From NCBI GenBank assembly GCA_965662645.1, contig CBFIII010000008.1, forward strand, positions 1 through 64,000: DNA of 64,000 nt. Reading direction: 5' to 3'. The position numbers and the translations under genes were made by a program. Shown piece by piece: positions 1-8,567 of this stretch; within the stretch, counting starts at the first letter, position 1; each line of letters opens with the position of its first letter. This stretch comes from UBA5342 sp965662645. Lineage in GTDB: Bacteria > Bacteroidota > Bacteroidia > Bacteroidales > UBA5342. The notes beneath the pieces are model-generated. The model was given only the letters and a program-made list of their open reading frames with translations. It was not told the DNA's origin and made no database searches.

Positions 1-2445
1 ACTGCCCTCTACGGTATGAAAGGAGCCAATGGCGTAATTTGCATCACCACGCTGGAACCTAAAGAAACCAAAACCACCATAAACATCATGTACCGTACAG
101 GACTAACAACAAGTCCTGAACAAATCCCATTATTAAATAATAATCAATACCGTAACCTAGCCAACGAAGTTCTCTTTTCGAGTAACATGTACTTAGAAGA
201 TATTAAAGAAAACTACAAAGGACTCTATTACACCAATACCGATGATGAATATATCGATTTTTCGCACAACACCAATTGGCAGGACGAAGTGTTCCAAAAT
301 GCCATAATGCAAAATGTACGTTTCTCAATAAAAGGAGGAGATGCAATTGCTAAATATGGCCTCTCGGTAGCTTACCTTCATAATGATGGTATCATAAAAG
401 AAACGTCGATGGATCGTATTAACATCCGTTTAGTTGGTGCATTCGAGATATTCTCTTGGTTAAGGATGAATATGACATCATCTCTAACAAGCAACAATTC
501 AAACATTAAAGAATCTGGCGTATCACCTGTAACAAGCCCTATTCTATCGTCGTTAAGCAAAAGCCCTTTGCTCAACCCCTATGAATATGATGCCAATGGC
601 AACCGGTTAACAAGTATCGCTGAAGTAGAAGCATTTGGGGTCTCTAACCCCACCGCTGTGATTGATCTATTCTCTGGTGAAGCTAAAAATTATCGCTTCA
701 CAGCAACGGTTAACTTTGATGGTGATATTACAGAACATATTAAGTTTAAATCAATACTTGGTCTTAATACCAACAACCTCAAAGAATATGCTTTTACCCC
801 CAATCGAGGCTTCAGTCTTTTGTATAATGAGGAAGTAGAAAACGCATCAAAAGCTCAAAATAGCAACCTTAAATCAACTTACAACGATAATACAATATAT
901 TATAAAAACACCTTTAACAAACTTCACTCGTTAAGAGCTGGCATAGGTTTACGTTGGCAAAGCTCAAACTATGACCTTGATCAAGGTATAGCTAAAGATA
1001 CACCAAGCGACTATTATCAAGATCTCGATAGAGGAACCCTTCTCCCCGAGATAGAAGCAGAAAGCCAAGCTTGGACGTGGGGATCGTTATATGCTAACCT
1101 TGCTTATGACTATGCAAATAAATATCTACTCAGCGCAACACTCACTGGGGACTTTTCATCACGTTTAGGAGAAGAAGCTCTTAATACCTACGCAATCGGC
1201 GGTCACCCTATTGCCAACTTTTATGCCCTTGGAGCTGCTTGGCGTATTTCTGAAGAAGACTTCTTTAAAAATTTTAACAACATAGAAGAAATCAAATTAC
1301 GTACATCTTTTGGCATCTCTGGTAATGATGACGTAGGGAGTTCAAATGCAAACACTTATTATCAAGAAGATCAGTACCGCGAAACTACAGTTTTGGTCCC
1401 AGGATCATTAACCAATTCACAACTCAGCTATCAAGAAAAACAACAATTCAATATTGGATTAGATCTTGGTCTCTTTGCCAATCGTTTAACAGTAACTGCC
1501 GATTATTTTAACAACACGAGTAAAAATCTATTGCTTTATGAACTAAAAGAAGTCTATTTTGGCAATAAATACTACCCTAATAATGGAGCTTCTATATCTA
1601 CTTCTGGTGTAGAACTAAGTGCGATGTGTAGAGCCATCAAACAATCTGATTTCACGTTGGACTTTGGTTTTAATCTTTCGAAGTACAACAGCCTTATTGA
1701 CAACATTTCCGAAGGCGACAATACGATCGACAATTATGGCAATCTACAAATCATCAACAAAAAAGGAGAGTCTGTAAACAGTTTTTACGGCTACAACTTC
1801 CAAGGTGTTTACAGCGATTACGCAGAAGCACAAGCGGCTAATCTTTATACTGATAGAGGTTTAGCCTTTGAGCGTGGTGACGCTATATTTGAAAACACAG
1901 ATGCCTCAGACCAAATCATTAACGAATCAGACAAGCAAATATTAGGTTCTTTTGAACCTGACATCTACGGAGGCATGTTCCTAAATGCGTACTATAAAGG
2001 TTTTAGTCTTAAACTATTTTTCCAAGGTGTATATGGCAATGAGATCTATAACTACACAAGGTACTATTCAGAACGTATGGTTGGCTTGGCTAACCAAAGT
2101 AGCAAGACTCTTCAACGGTGGCAATACGAAGGACAACAAACCAATGTTCCCAAAGCGAGCTATGGCGATCCTAAAGGTAACAGTGCCTTCTCTAGTCGCT
2201 GGATAGAAGATGGTTCGTACTTACGTCTCAAAGAACTGAGCCTTAGCTATAATATTCAGAAAACATTTACAGGAATCTCTTCTATTCAAGTATTTGCAAC
2301 AGCAAGTAATCTATTCACATGGACAAATTACACAGGATATGACCCTGAATTTAGTTATTCCCAAGACCTCGTAGATCAAGGTGTTGACTATGGTCTCACC
2401 CCCATAACAAAACAATTTATCTTAGGCATTAAAATAGGTCTATAA
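1..2445 (+). CDS. SusC/RagA-family TonB-linked outer-membrane transporter, 5' truncated by window
   Basis: Outer-membrane beta-barrel that, with its SusD partner, imports oligosaccharides using TonB energy. The frame is open from base 1, and the first codons read TALYGMKGANGVI, the end of the SusC plug domain, so the signal peptide, carboxypeptidase-like domain and most of the plug lie upstream of the window. The Met at position 16 is internal and is not the start. The remaining roughly 810 residues are barrel, ending in a typical aromatic/hydrophobic strand (KQFILGIKIGL). SusD follows after 50 bp, so the two are very likely one operon. The family call is firm. The substrate is only inferred from the neighbouring hydrolases. 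Confidence 0.95.
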   Translation, partial: TALYGMKGANGVICITTLEPKETKTTINIMYRTGLTTSPEQIPLLNNNQYRNLANEVLFSSNMYLEDIKENYKGLYYTNTDDEYIDFSHNTNWQDEVFQNAIMQNVRFSIKGGDAIAKYGLSVAYLHNDGIIKETSMDRINIRLVGAFEIFSWLRMNMTSSLTSNNSNIKESGVSPVTSPILSSLSKSPLLNPYEYDANGNRLTSIAEVEAFGVSNPTAVIDLFSGEAKNYRFTATVNFDGDITEHIKFKSILGLNTNNLKEYAFTPNRGFSLLYNEEVENASKAQNSNLKSTYNDNTIYYKNTFNKLHSLRAGIGLRWQSSNYDLDQGIAKDTPSDYYQDLDRGTLLPEIEAESQAWTWGSLYANLAYDYANKYLLSATLTGDFSSRLGEEALNTYAIGGHPIANFYALGAAWRISEEDFFKNFNNIEEIKLRTSFGISGNDDVGSSNANTYYQEDQYRETTVLVPGSLTNSQLSYQEKQQFNIGLDLGLFANRLTVTADYFNNTSKNLLLYELKEVYFGNKYYPNNGASISTSGVELSAMCRAIKQSDFTLDFGFNLSKYNSLIDNISEGDNTIDNYGNLQIINKKGESVNSFYGYNFQGVYSDYAEAQAANLYTDRGLAFERGDAIFENTDASDQIINESDKQILGSFEPDIYGGMFLNAYYKGFSLKLFFQGVYGNEIYNYTRYYSERMVGLANQSSKTLQRWQYEGQQTNVPKASYGDPKGNSAFSSRWIEDGSYLRLKELSLSYNIQKTFTGISSIQVFATASNLFTWTNYTGYDPEFSYSQDLVDQGVDYGLTPITKQFILGIKIGL

Positions 2446-2495
2446 GTATATTCCTCATTACTTTATGAATAAAACACAGATTAACAATTAGTACT

Positions 2496-4469
2496 ATGAA
2501 ACACCTTTTCTATATCTCCTCTTTTATTATCCTCATCTTGGGTAGCTCATGTGAAGACTTTTTTCAACCAGAACAAAGTCTAAACCTCTTGCAAAGTGAA
2601 CTACCTAATGATGAATCAGAATTAAGATCTATGAGCCTCGGCTTATATGCTATTCAGCAAGACTTGGTAGAACAAATTGTTATTTTAGGTGAGTTGCGAG
2701 GCGATTTACTTAAAACAACAGAGAATGCTGATCCAGACCTTATAGAAGTCAACTCTTTGCAGCTATCTCCAAGCAATGAATTTGCTAGCGCCGAAAATTT
2801 CTACCGCTTGATATCTGCCTGCAATAAAATGATCTATATTATAGAAAAAAAATACCCCGAAGTATTAGATAAAAACTCCACTATAAGTAATATCCACGCC
2901 ATGTATGGTGAAGCTATCTGTATGCGCAGCTGGGCTTATTTCAACGCAGCACGCATCTACGATGAAATACCCTACATTCCCTCTAGCCTCACTACCTTAG
3001 AAGAAGTTTACGCTTATGTTAACTCTCCAGGAAAATACGTCGATAGTGTTTATATTGACTATTCTGTATCAGGCTTAGAGAACGATACTATTCTGGATCA
3101 AGAAACTATATATGATTCAATTTACGTCTATGACAATGTTAAATACTTATCGCAACAAGCAATGGTACTACAATGTATGAACGACATAGAAAATAATGTA
3201 CGCGCAGTAGGCGTAGATTACAGCTACGACAACGATGATATTACTTGGCGTACAACAGTATGGAATACCTATGCTATGCATACTCTCATGGGACAAATGG
3301 CGCTGCATATAGGAGACTATGATAAAGCTCTAGAACACTTTAACTACATTCTCGACTACCAAACTACTGACGAGGACGAACAATTCCGCTTTGGCTTAAC
3401 AGAACTCTACGGCTTGCAAGAAAACGAAGATTTAGAATTAAGAAGCGAATGGGAAAGCAACTGGAATAGTATCTTCAAAGGCGTTAATTCAGAAGAACAT
3501 ATCTTTACTTTATGGTTTGGAAAATCGAACTCTTCGTGGCAAAAAAATAATCTACAAAAATATTTTTCAGTACGTTCACCTAATAATTACTCCATAAAAC
3601 CGACCAAAAAGGCTGTAGAATTATGGGAAACAGTTTGGCTTGATGCTACTTACGAACTTGAAAGCAGTGATCCTTCACAATCATCAACACTCATTGCTGG
3701 ATATCCTGGTGATTTTGCTCGTGGATACAACACCTCTTACCGCTACTACAAAAATGGCGTAGCAATGACAAGCAAACAAGTAAAACAACTATTGGAACTC
3801 AAACGCACGGGGAGCTGGGACGAAGTAGAAGATATGATGAAAGGTGTAGATACCGTGGCTTTCAAATACATTTACGCCGCTACGTCTGGCAACTTGTTGG
3901 TTGAAGACCCTTTTGCTCAAAGCTCAAACTTCATTGTTTACAGAGCAGCTGCAGTACACCTTTGGGCTGCCGAAATATACCTTTGGATGCAATCTCAAGG
4001 TTCAGTGCTTAATAAAGTTGACAAATACCTATTTACAGGCGATTACATCTCAATTTTAGATGATCGTCTAGGTGTAGCAGGGCGTGTCTATGGCTACGAC
4101 AATACGAGCAGATCAGAAACAGAACTAAAAAACAAACCCATAAACGACATCCAGAATTCGGTAAGCTACACCATTAACCCTTATACTAATATGATAGAGG
4201 GTTATACTGAGCTATCCACTGATAAAAGAAGACGATACTATCAAGATGTTGTATTATTAAATGAGAAATCGCGTGAAATGGCCTTTGAGGGTGAACGCTA
4301 TTACGACCTGATACGCATAGCTACGCGTTATAACAAAATGGGAATCGATGGTGGCGAATGGCTAGGTAACATACTAGCACCTAAATTTCCTGCATCAGAA
4401 CGTGAACAAATAAAAGCCTATGTCAAGAACCCTTCAAATTGGTATATCCCATTTGTATTAAAACAATAA
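2496..4469 (+). CDS. SusD/RagB-family surface glycan-binding lipoprotein
   Basis: Cell-surface lipoprotein that captures glycan and caps the SusC barrel. The N-terminus is a lipoprotein signal (FIILILGSSC, lipidated Cys at about residue 19). The 657-residue protein shows SusD hallmarks: TPR-like helices in the first half, an RSWAYFNAARIYDEIPYI segment near residue 150, and the C-terminal block REMAFEGERYYDLIRIATRYN followed by a short WYIPF tail. It is somewhat longer than the usual 500-600 residues. It lies 50 bp after the SusC gene and is followed by a clear terminator, so it ends that operon. Substrate specificity cannot be read from the sequence. Confidence 0.95.
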   Translation: MKHLFYISSFIILILGSSCEDFFQPEQSLNLLQSELPNDESELRSMSLGLYAIQQDLVEQIVILGELRGDLLKTTENADPDLIEVNSLQLSPSNEFASAENFYRLISACNKMIYIIEKKYPEVLDKNSTISNIHAMYGEAICMRSWAYFNAARIYDEIPYIPSSLTTLEEVYAYVNSPGKYVDSVYIDYSVSGLENDTILDQETIYDSIYVYDNVKYLSQQAMVLQCMNDIENNVRAVGVDYSYDNDDITWRTTVWNTYAMHTLMGQMALHIGDYDKALEHFNYILDYQTTDEDEQFRFGLTELYGLQENEDLELRSEWESNWNSIFKGVNSEEHIFTLWFGKSNSSWQKNNLQKYFSVRSPNNYSIKPTKKAVELWETVWLDATYELESSDPSQSSTLIAGYPGDFARGYNTSYRYYKNGVAMTSKQVKQLLELKRTGSWDEVEDMMKGVDTVAFKYIYAATSGNLLVEDPFAQSSNFIVYRAAAVHLWAAEIYLWMQSQGSVLNKVDKYLFTGDYISILDDRLGVAGRVYGYDNTSRSETELKNKPINDIQNSVSYTINPYTNMIEGYTELSTDKRRRYYQDVVLLNEKSREMAFEGERYYDLIRIATRYNKMGIDGGEWLGNILAPKFPASEREQIKAYVKNPSNWYIPFVLKQ

Positions 4470-4515
4470 ACATTAAGGCAGACAAAGGTATCCGTCTCCG
4501 CGATAACGCATAAGA

Positions 4516-4559
4516 ACACCCTTTTAATTTCAGTATAGAATTTGAAAGGGTGTTTTTTT
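4516..4559 (+). terminator. Rho-independent terminator of the susC-susD operon
   Basis: Stem ACACCCTTT / AAAGGGTGT (4516-4524 with 4545-4553) is followed by a run of T on the plus strand, 47 bp after the SusD stop codon. It fits a classical intrinsic terminator closing the SusCD transcript. Confidence 0.85.
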
Positions 4560-4982
4560 ATGGTTTGATTTGTTTATGAATCAGCCCATTTATCGGGAAG
4601 CAAGTTTCGCATTTGCTCTTCGGTCATCACCTGGTTCTCGACTAAGCGATGTATGATATCTTTGAAGTATGGAAAGGTGTTAATGTTGTTTAATCGACAA
4701 GATATGGCAAGAGAATATAGCGTAGCCGTTCTCTAGGCTTCAGCATTGGAACCACAGAAAAGTGAATTACGACGACTCATGCTGATGTAGCGCATCGGTC
4801 GTTCGATTTTGTTATTGTCTAAATCATAATCTGTAGAAGATATGATATTTAAAATCGACTCCAACACATTGATGCAATATGCTGCTTTGCATAAATCATC
4901 AAAATAAATATAAGGATCAACAAAATAGCATTTGTTAGTGATGATATTAATCTATCGAGTAACTCTGCTGGTTTTTCTATTA

Positions 4983-5361
4983 ACCTGAGTTCGATTTTAA
5001 ATTCGGTCACAGTTTGAATTTTATTTGAGTAGAAATTTACACAAATTCGAGAAGCAATAGCGGGCTATTGTGATTGAATTTGGGTGAATTTATGCCAAAT
5101 AATACCAATTTGATTTTAAAATTAGCTCCAAGAGATATTCGTATTATGCCGATGTAGAATTAATTAAGCTATAAAAGCGTAGCGCATTAAAGCTTATTTT
5201 AATTCACAATCGGTATAAAAGCAAATCCGTAGAAAAAATAAACTTAACCACATTTTTGCACTTATATTTTTTTTAATAGCCTATTATTACTTCTAAATTG
5301 CAAGCTTAAATGGACTTTTAATATATCTTTTTGTGGCTAGAATTTAATGTCGAACTCAGGT
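4983..5361. mobile_element. 379-bp MITE-like element with terminal inverted repeats and 5-bp target duplication
   Basis: The ends are inverted repeats beginning ACCTGAGTTCGA and continuing to about 22 bp (4983-5004 with 5340-5361; two mismatches). Both ends are flanked by the direct repeat TATTA (4978-4982 and 5362-5366). Removing the element and one TATTA restores the surrounding IS66 reading frame across HGLI/EKPAEL, which shows it inserted into a once-intact transposase. It has no ORF of useful size and contains an internal imperfect inverted repeat (about 5148-5213), typical of a non-autonomous miniature element. I cannot assign the parent IS family. Confidence 0.8.
5100..5145 (-). repeat. 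46-bp dispersed repeat, copy 1 (inside the MITE-like element)
   Basis: The reverse complement of this stretch matches 48277-48322 at 42 of 46 positions, sharing TTTTAAAATCAAATTGGTAT and AATACGAATA blocks. The two copies lie 43 kb apart in non-coding DNA, so this is a dispersed repeat unit and not gene homology. Confidence 0.75.
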
Positions 5362-5640
5362 TATTAAGCCATGGGTTGTTGCTTTGGGAATATCAAATTC
5401 CATCTCATTTTAATAATTTATAATGCGCTCCACAGGCATCCCATACACATATCTTTGCTGACTCAGGTGAGCTAATGAACCATCAAAATTAGAGCTCAGA
5501 AATGGAGCTATAGGAGCTTTATCCTCAAAAAAAATATCGCCCATTCTATATCTCTTACAGCGATAAATGTATTTAATAAGTCGAGGTAGAATATACTTAA
5601 GTAATGAGTAGTATTTATTGTCGCATTTCCAACAAGTGTC

Positions 5641-5915
5641 TTAAGTGTATCCCGATAGCTATCGGGATGTGCTTAAGTGACTAAAATTAAATAAACAAAA
5701 TAATCACATCACACTAAAGACTAGAAAATTAGGCATTTAAACTTAAGAAACTTCAAATACTTTAGAACACTTTAGAACACTTTAGTACACTTCATCACAA
5801 TACGACATTATTTACTGCACACTACTTATACCTTATCACATCACGATGGAATAGGTAAACGAAAGTCTTCTCGTCAATTTTAGGTAACACTATTTCAGAA
5901 CAAAACACGCCAAAC
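5641..5915. repeat. Intergenic repeat region: 18-bp palindrome and tandem CACTTTAGAA units
   Basis: No coding sequence is visible. A perfect 18-bp palindrome TCCCGATAGCTATCGGGA lies at 5650-5667, and an identical copy is at 48772-48789. At 5759-5792 the decamer ACTTTAGAAC is repeated about three times in tandem. A related array of the reverse complement occurs at 48431-48471. These look like the short interspersed palindromes and tandem units common in intergenic DNA of marine Bacteroidota. Confidence 0.6.
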
Positions 5916-5959
5916 AAAAAAGGCTATCACAAGAGTAATAAAACTCAAGTGATAGCCTT
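5916..5959 (-). terminator. Terminator downstream of the 740-residue GH78-like gene
   Basis: An 11-bp perfect stem AAGGCTATCAC / GTGATAGCCTT (5920-5930 with 5949-5959) is followed on the minus strand by a run of T. It lies 53 bp beyond the stop of the minus-strand gene at 6012. Confidence 0.85.
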
Positions 5960-6011
5960 ATGCTTCAGCAAACCTAACTGTTAGAAAAATCTATTACAAA
6001 TTCCTCAACAA

Positions 6012-8234
6012 TTATTCGCTTATAATCTCAATATTATTCACTCCTGGATTAAGTCGTATAGTTTCGAAAGCCAAACTTACGGCCTCTCCATTTACTTTAA
6101 CAATCGCATTCTGTGACAACTTAACCTTAAACTCGCCCGGCATATTAGCGGGTAACTCTATCGTATATTTAGAGAGTTGATCGCTTACTTTCTCGAACTC
6201 ACCTTTGATTTGCCCCTTGATGGTCGGCACTACGATAGAGCTCGAAGTAAGCATTCCCATTTGTGGAAAAACAGTCGCCACTCCGAAAGCAGGTGTTTTA
6301 GGGTTAATACCCCACATACCACGAGCTACAATATTAGCAGGTGCCGCGCCCCAAGCATGATTCCAGTCACCATTGCTCTTATATTTCATATCCCAAGCCT
6401 CAAGTGTCATAGTAGATCCAATATTAATCATATTGTACCAACTGCGATCATTTGTAGCAGACATTAACTCATGTGCATACACACCTTCTCCAGCTTTGTA
6501 TAGAGCTTCCATAAGGTATTGTGAACCATAAACACTACATACCATACCTTTAGATTTTACGTAGTTTACCACGCTTTGTTTGCGCGCTTCAGGTACTATA
6601 TCGAAAGCCAAAGGCATCATATTAGCATGAAGGGCAGCATGATCGGTGCCAATACCATCAACATAATAACCTTTTTCCTCATCAAATAACTGCTCGTTAA
6701 TCGATTTCTTGACACGGGCTGCACGGTATTCAAAATCTAAAGCTTCGTCCGCCTTTCCTAAGACACGTGCAAACTCAGACATAATTATCATATTGTGATA
6801 GTAAAAACAATTCACCACCGTGTTAATAGGTCTGAAAACGTAATTATCTTGCTCGCCAGGTATAGGTCCTTTTCCTCCAAAGTTTTTGGATTTAGGAGGC
6901 CAATCTACGATATCGCGCAAACGACGCGTCGTATCAGGAAAACCTAAACGCTTAATAAGATCCACGTTATGTTTTGGTGACTCACTACTGATAAAACCAT
7001 CCTCAACTTCAAGTTCCATCAAGGTTTTCACCTTCATATTCTCATAATATTTCTCAATGATTTCGGTATTACCTGTGTACATATAATCTTGATACACTAA
7101 CATAGGGACATGCAGTTGCCATTCCGTTGGCCAAGTAGGTTTGCTAACAAAGAAATACTCAATAGTCATACGCCCAATAGCATACTCATTGTCTGTACTA
7201 TAATGACTCAATTGATTGAGGTAAGCATCAGCTTCATAAGGAATACGCTCGCGCTCACCATCTACATAATAACCAGCAAAAGAAGTAGCCTTCATCGTGT
7301 ATTTACACAAATCCCACACTTGATTAAGGATATCATCAGAACTAGTAAAAGCACTTGAAGTGTAATCGAAATAGTTAAAACACGCTACCTGTACGGCTTG
7401 ACTAGGATCAAACTTTTTGCTTGCACCACTCACTTCAGCATAACGATAAGGGATAAGTACAGGAATAGAATCTGGTAAAAGAATAGCCAAATGGTTAGTA
7501 TTTCTCTCGTCTGGAACGATAGGCACATTATAATACGTCTGGCCTGGTGTTACTGCAAACTTAATCTCTTGATATTTGATGGTTCCTCCAGGATTGCGAT
7601 CTATACGACCGTCCTTAAGTTTTTCACCTACACGTACAATGATTGTATCTTCTACCTTGGTGTTATACTCTAATTCTAAGGCTGCAAAAGCCGCTTTCCC
7701 AAAGTCAATAAAAACCGTTCCGTCGTCTAGCGTTTTAGAAGCGACTGGCGAGATGTGCTCGATCTGAAAAGAATTCTGTGAAGTTAGCTTATCGCTAAAC
7801 TCTCCTGTCGTGAATTGTTGTGCATCTGAGAATTCAGACACGCAATACTGTGCATCATAATAACGCACTTTCCAGAAATAAGTGGTATTCTCTTTAAGCT
7901 CCACTCCTATCTCTACATCCGACGATTGGTTGCTCGTTACCTTACCACTTGACCATACATCGCCATTATCACTATCCAAAGCTTCTTGTGATGATGCTAC
8001 CAATACTTCATAGGCCGTTTGCAATGAAGCCTCAATAGGCAAGACCCAACTAAATTCTGGACGACTATCGATAATAGCTACTTGTTTTGGTTCACGAATG
8101 TATTCAACAGTTAAACCTGTAGCTTTTGCCACACTGCTTTCCTTGGTAGTAGTGGTCGTCTTTTTAGCCACACTACATTGAATACTTGAGACAAGTAAAA
8201 GACTCACTAATAAATATTTAATTTTCATTTGCAT
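6012..8234 (-). CDS. Divergent GH78-type alpha-L-rhamnosidase-like lipoprotein
   Basis: Probable glycoside hydrolase of the (alpha/alpha)6 rhamnosidase clan. The N-terminus is a lipoprotein signal (LLVSSIQC). A fibronectin/Ig-like domain (about 45-145, with WSSGKV and TYFWKVRYYD motifs typical of GH78 N-domains) precedes the catalytic barrel (about 290-650) and a C-terminal beta domain. At 740 residues it is about 170-210 shorter than the two other GH78 proteins of this locus. Its catalytic loop reads DGERERIPYEADAY instead of CPQRDERxGWTGDA; Glu329 would correspond to the usual general acid. It may therefore be a rhamnosidase-related subgroup with another specificity. It ends at a strong terminator. 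Confidence 0.8.
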   Translation of the reverse strand: MQMKIKYLLVSLLLVSSIQCSVAKKTTTTTKESSVAKATGLTVEYIREPKQVAIIDSRPEFSWVLPIEASLQTAYEVLVASSQEALDSDNGDVWSSGKVTSNQSSDVEIGVELKENTTYFWKVRYYDAQYCVSEFSDAQQFTTGEFSDKLTSQNSFQIEHISPVASKTLDDGTVFIDFGKAAFAALELEYNTKVEDTIIVRVGEKLKDGRIDRNPGGTIKYQEIKFAVTPGQTYYNVPIVPDERNTNHLAILLPDSIPVLIPYRYAEVSGASKKFDPSQAVQVACFNYFDYTSSAFTSSDDILNQVWDLCKYTMKATSFAGYYVDGERERIPYEADAYLNQLSHYSTDNEYAIGRMTIEYFFVSKPTWPTEWQLHVPMLVYQDYMYTGNTEIIEKYYENMKVKTLMELEVEDGFISSESPKHNVDLIKRLGFPDTTRRLRDIVDWPPKSKNFGGKGPIPGEQDNYVFRPINTVVNCFYYHNMIIMSEFARVLGKADEALDFEYRAARVKKSINEQLFDEEKGYYVDGIGTDHAALHANMMPLAFDIVPEARKQSVVNYVKSKGMVCSVYGSQYLMEALYKAGEGVYAHELMSATNDRSWYNMINIGSTMTLEAWDMKYKSNGDWNHAWGAAPANIVARGMWGINPKTPAFGVATVFPQMGMLTSSSIVVPTIKGQIKGEFEKVSDQLSKYTIELPANMPGEFKVKLSQNAIVKVNGEAVSLAFETIRLNPGVNNIEIISE

Positions 8235-8567
8235 ATTCTTTTGGTTTAATTAAATTTATTTTTTCTCCATAACTATTGAAACAAATCAAACACAACTTAA
8301 AACAATGTATCCTTGTATGTTATCAAGTTTAATCAACAGCAGACTCTTTAATCTAAGCTCTTACTCAAAATTGATAACAACTCTTTGTTGCGCTTATAAA
8401 AAATCTCTCAAACACCTACATATTATTACATCGAACTATTAAACTTTCGCAAACAAAATATATAAGTACAAACACTTTTAAAATTTATTTATCTACTATA
8501 TTAAAATCAATATAAAAAACATGAACCAATCTATTCACTTAAAATAACAATTCACCTTCTAATAAAT
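8235..8567. other. 333-bp AT-rich intergenic region, no gene seen
   Basis: Separates the GH78-like gene from the upstream lyase-like gene. I see no ORF with coding character, no convincing terminator and no exact TAnnTTTG promoter element in the minus orientation. It presumably carries the leader of the downstream minus-strand gene. Confidence 0.4.

Larger units (their letters stand above)
4574..5640 (-). pseudogene. Decayed IS66-family transposase remnant
   Basis: Minus-strand translation gives IS66 transposase pieces in the right order with stops and deletions. An N-terminal zinc-ribbon-like part (CWKCDNK...YIYRCKRYRMG, about 5640-5540) leads to LAHLSQQRYVYGMPVERI and then an in-frame stop. 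KATTHGLI/EKPAELLDRL is split by the inserted element at 4983-5361. The C-terminal part (DYDLDNNKIERPMRYISMS, then RRNSLFCGSNAEA) is followed by a TAG and then RTATLYSLAISCRLNNINTF up to the stop at 4574. The DDE catalytic core expected between the two halves is missing, so the copy is dead. No IS66 terminal repeats or orfA/orfB helpers were recognised. The IS66 identity rests on the DNNxIERxxR and YxxGSxxA blocks. Confidence 0.75.

Noticed and set aside
5755..5795. CRISPR-like array
   Set aside because: Units of about 10 bp are directly adjacent without unique spacers, and no cas gene is in the window.
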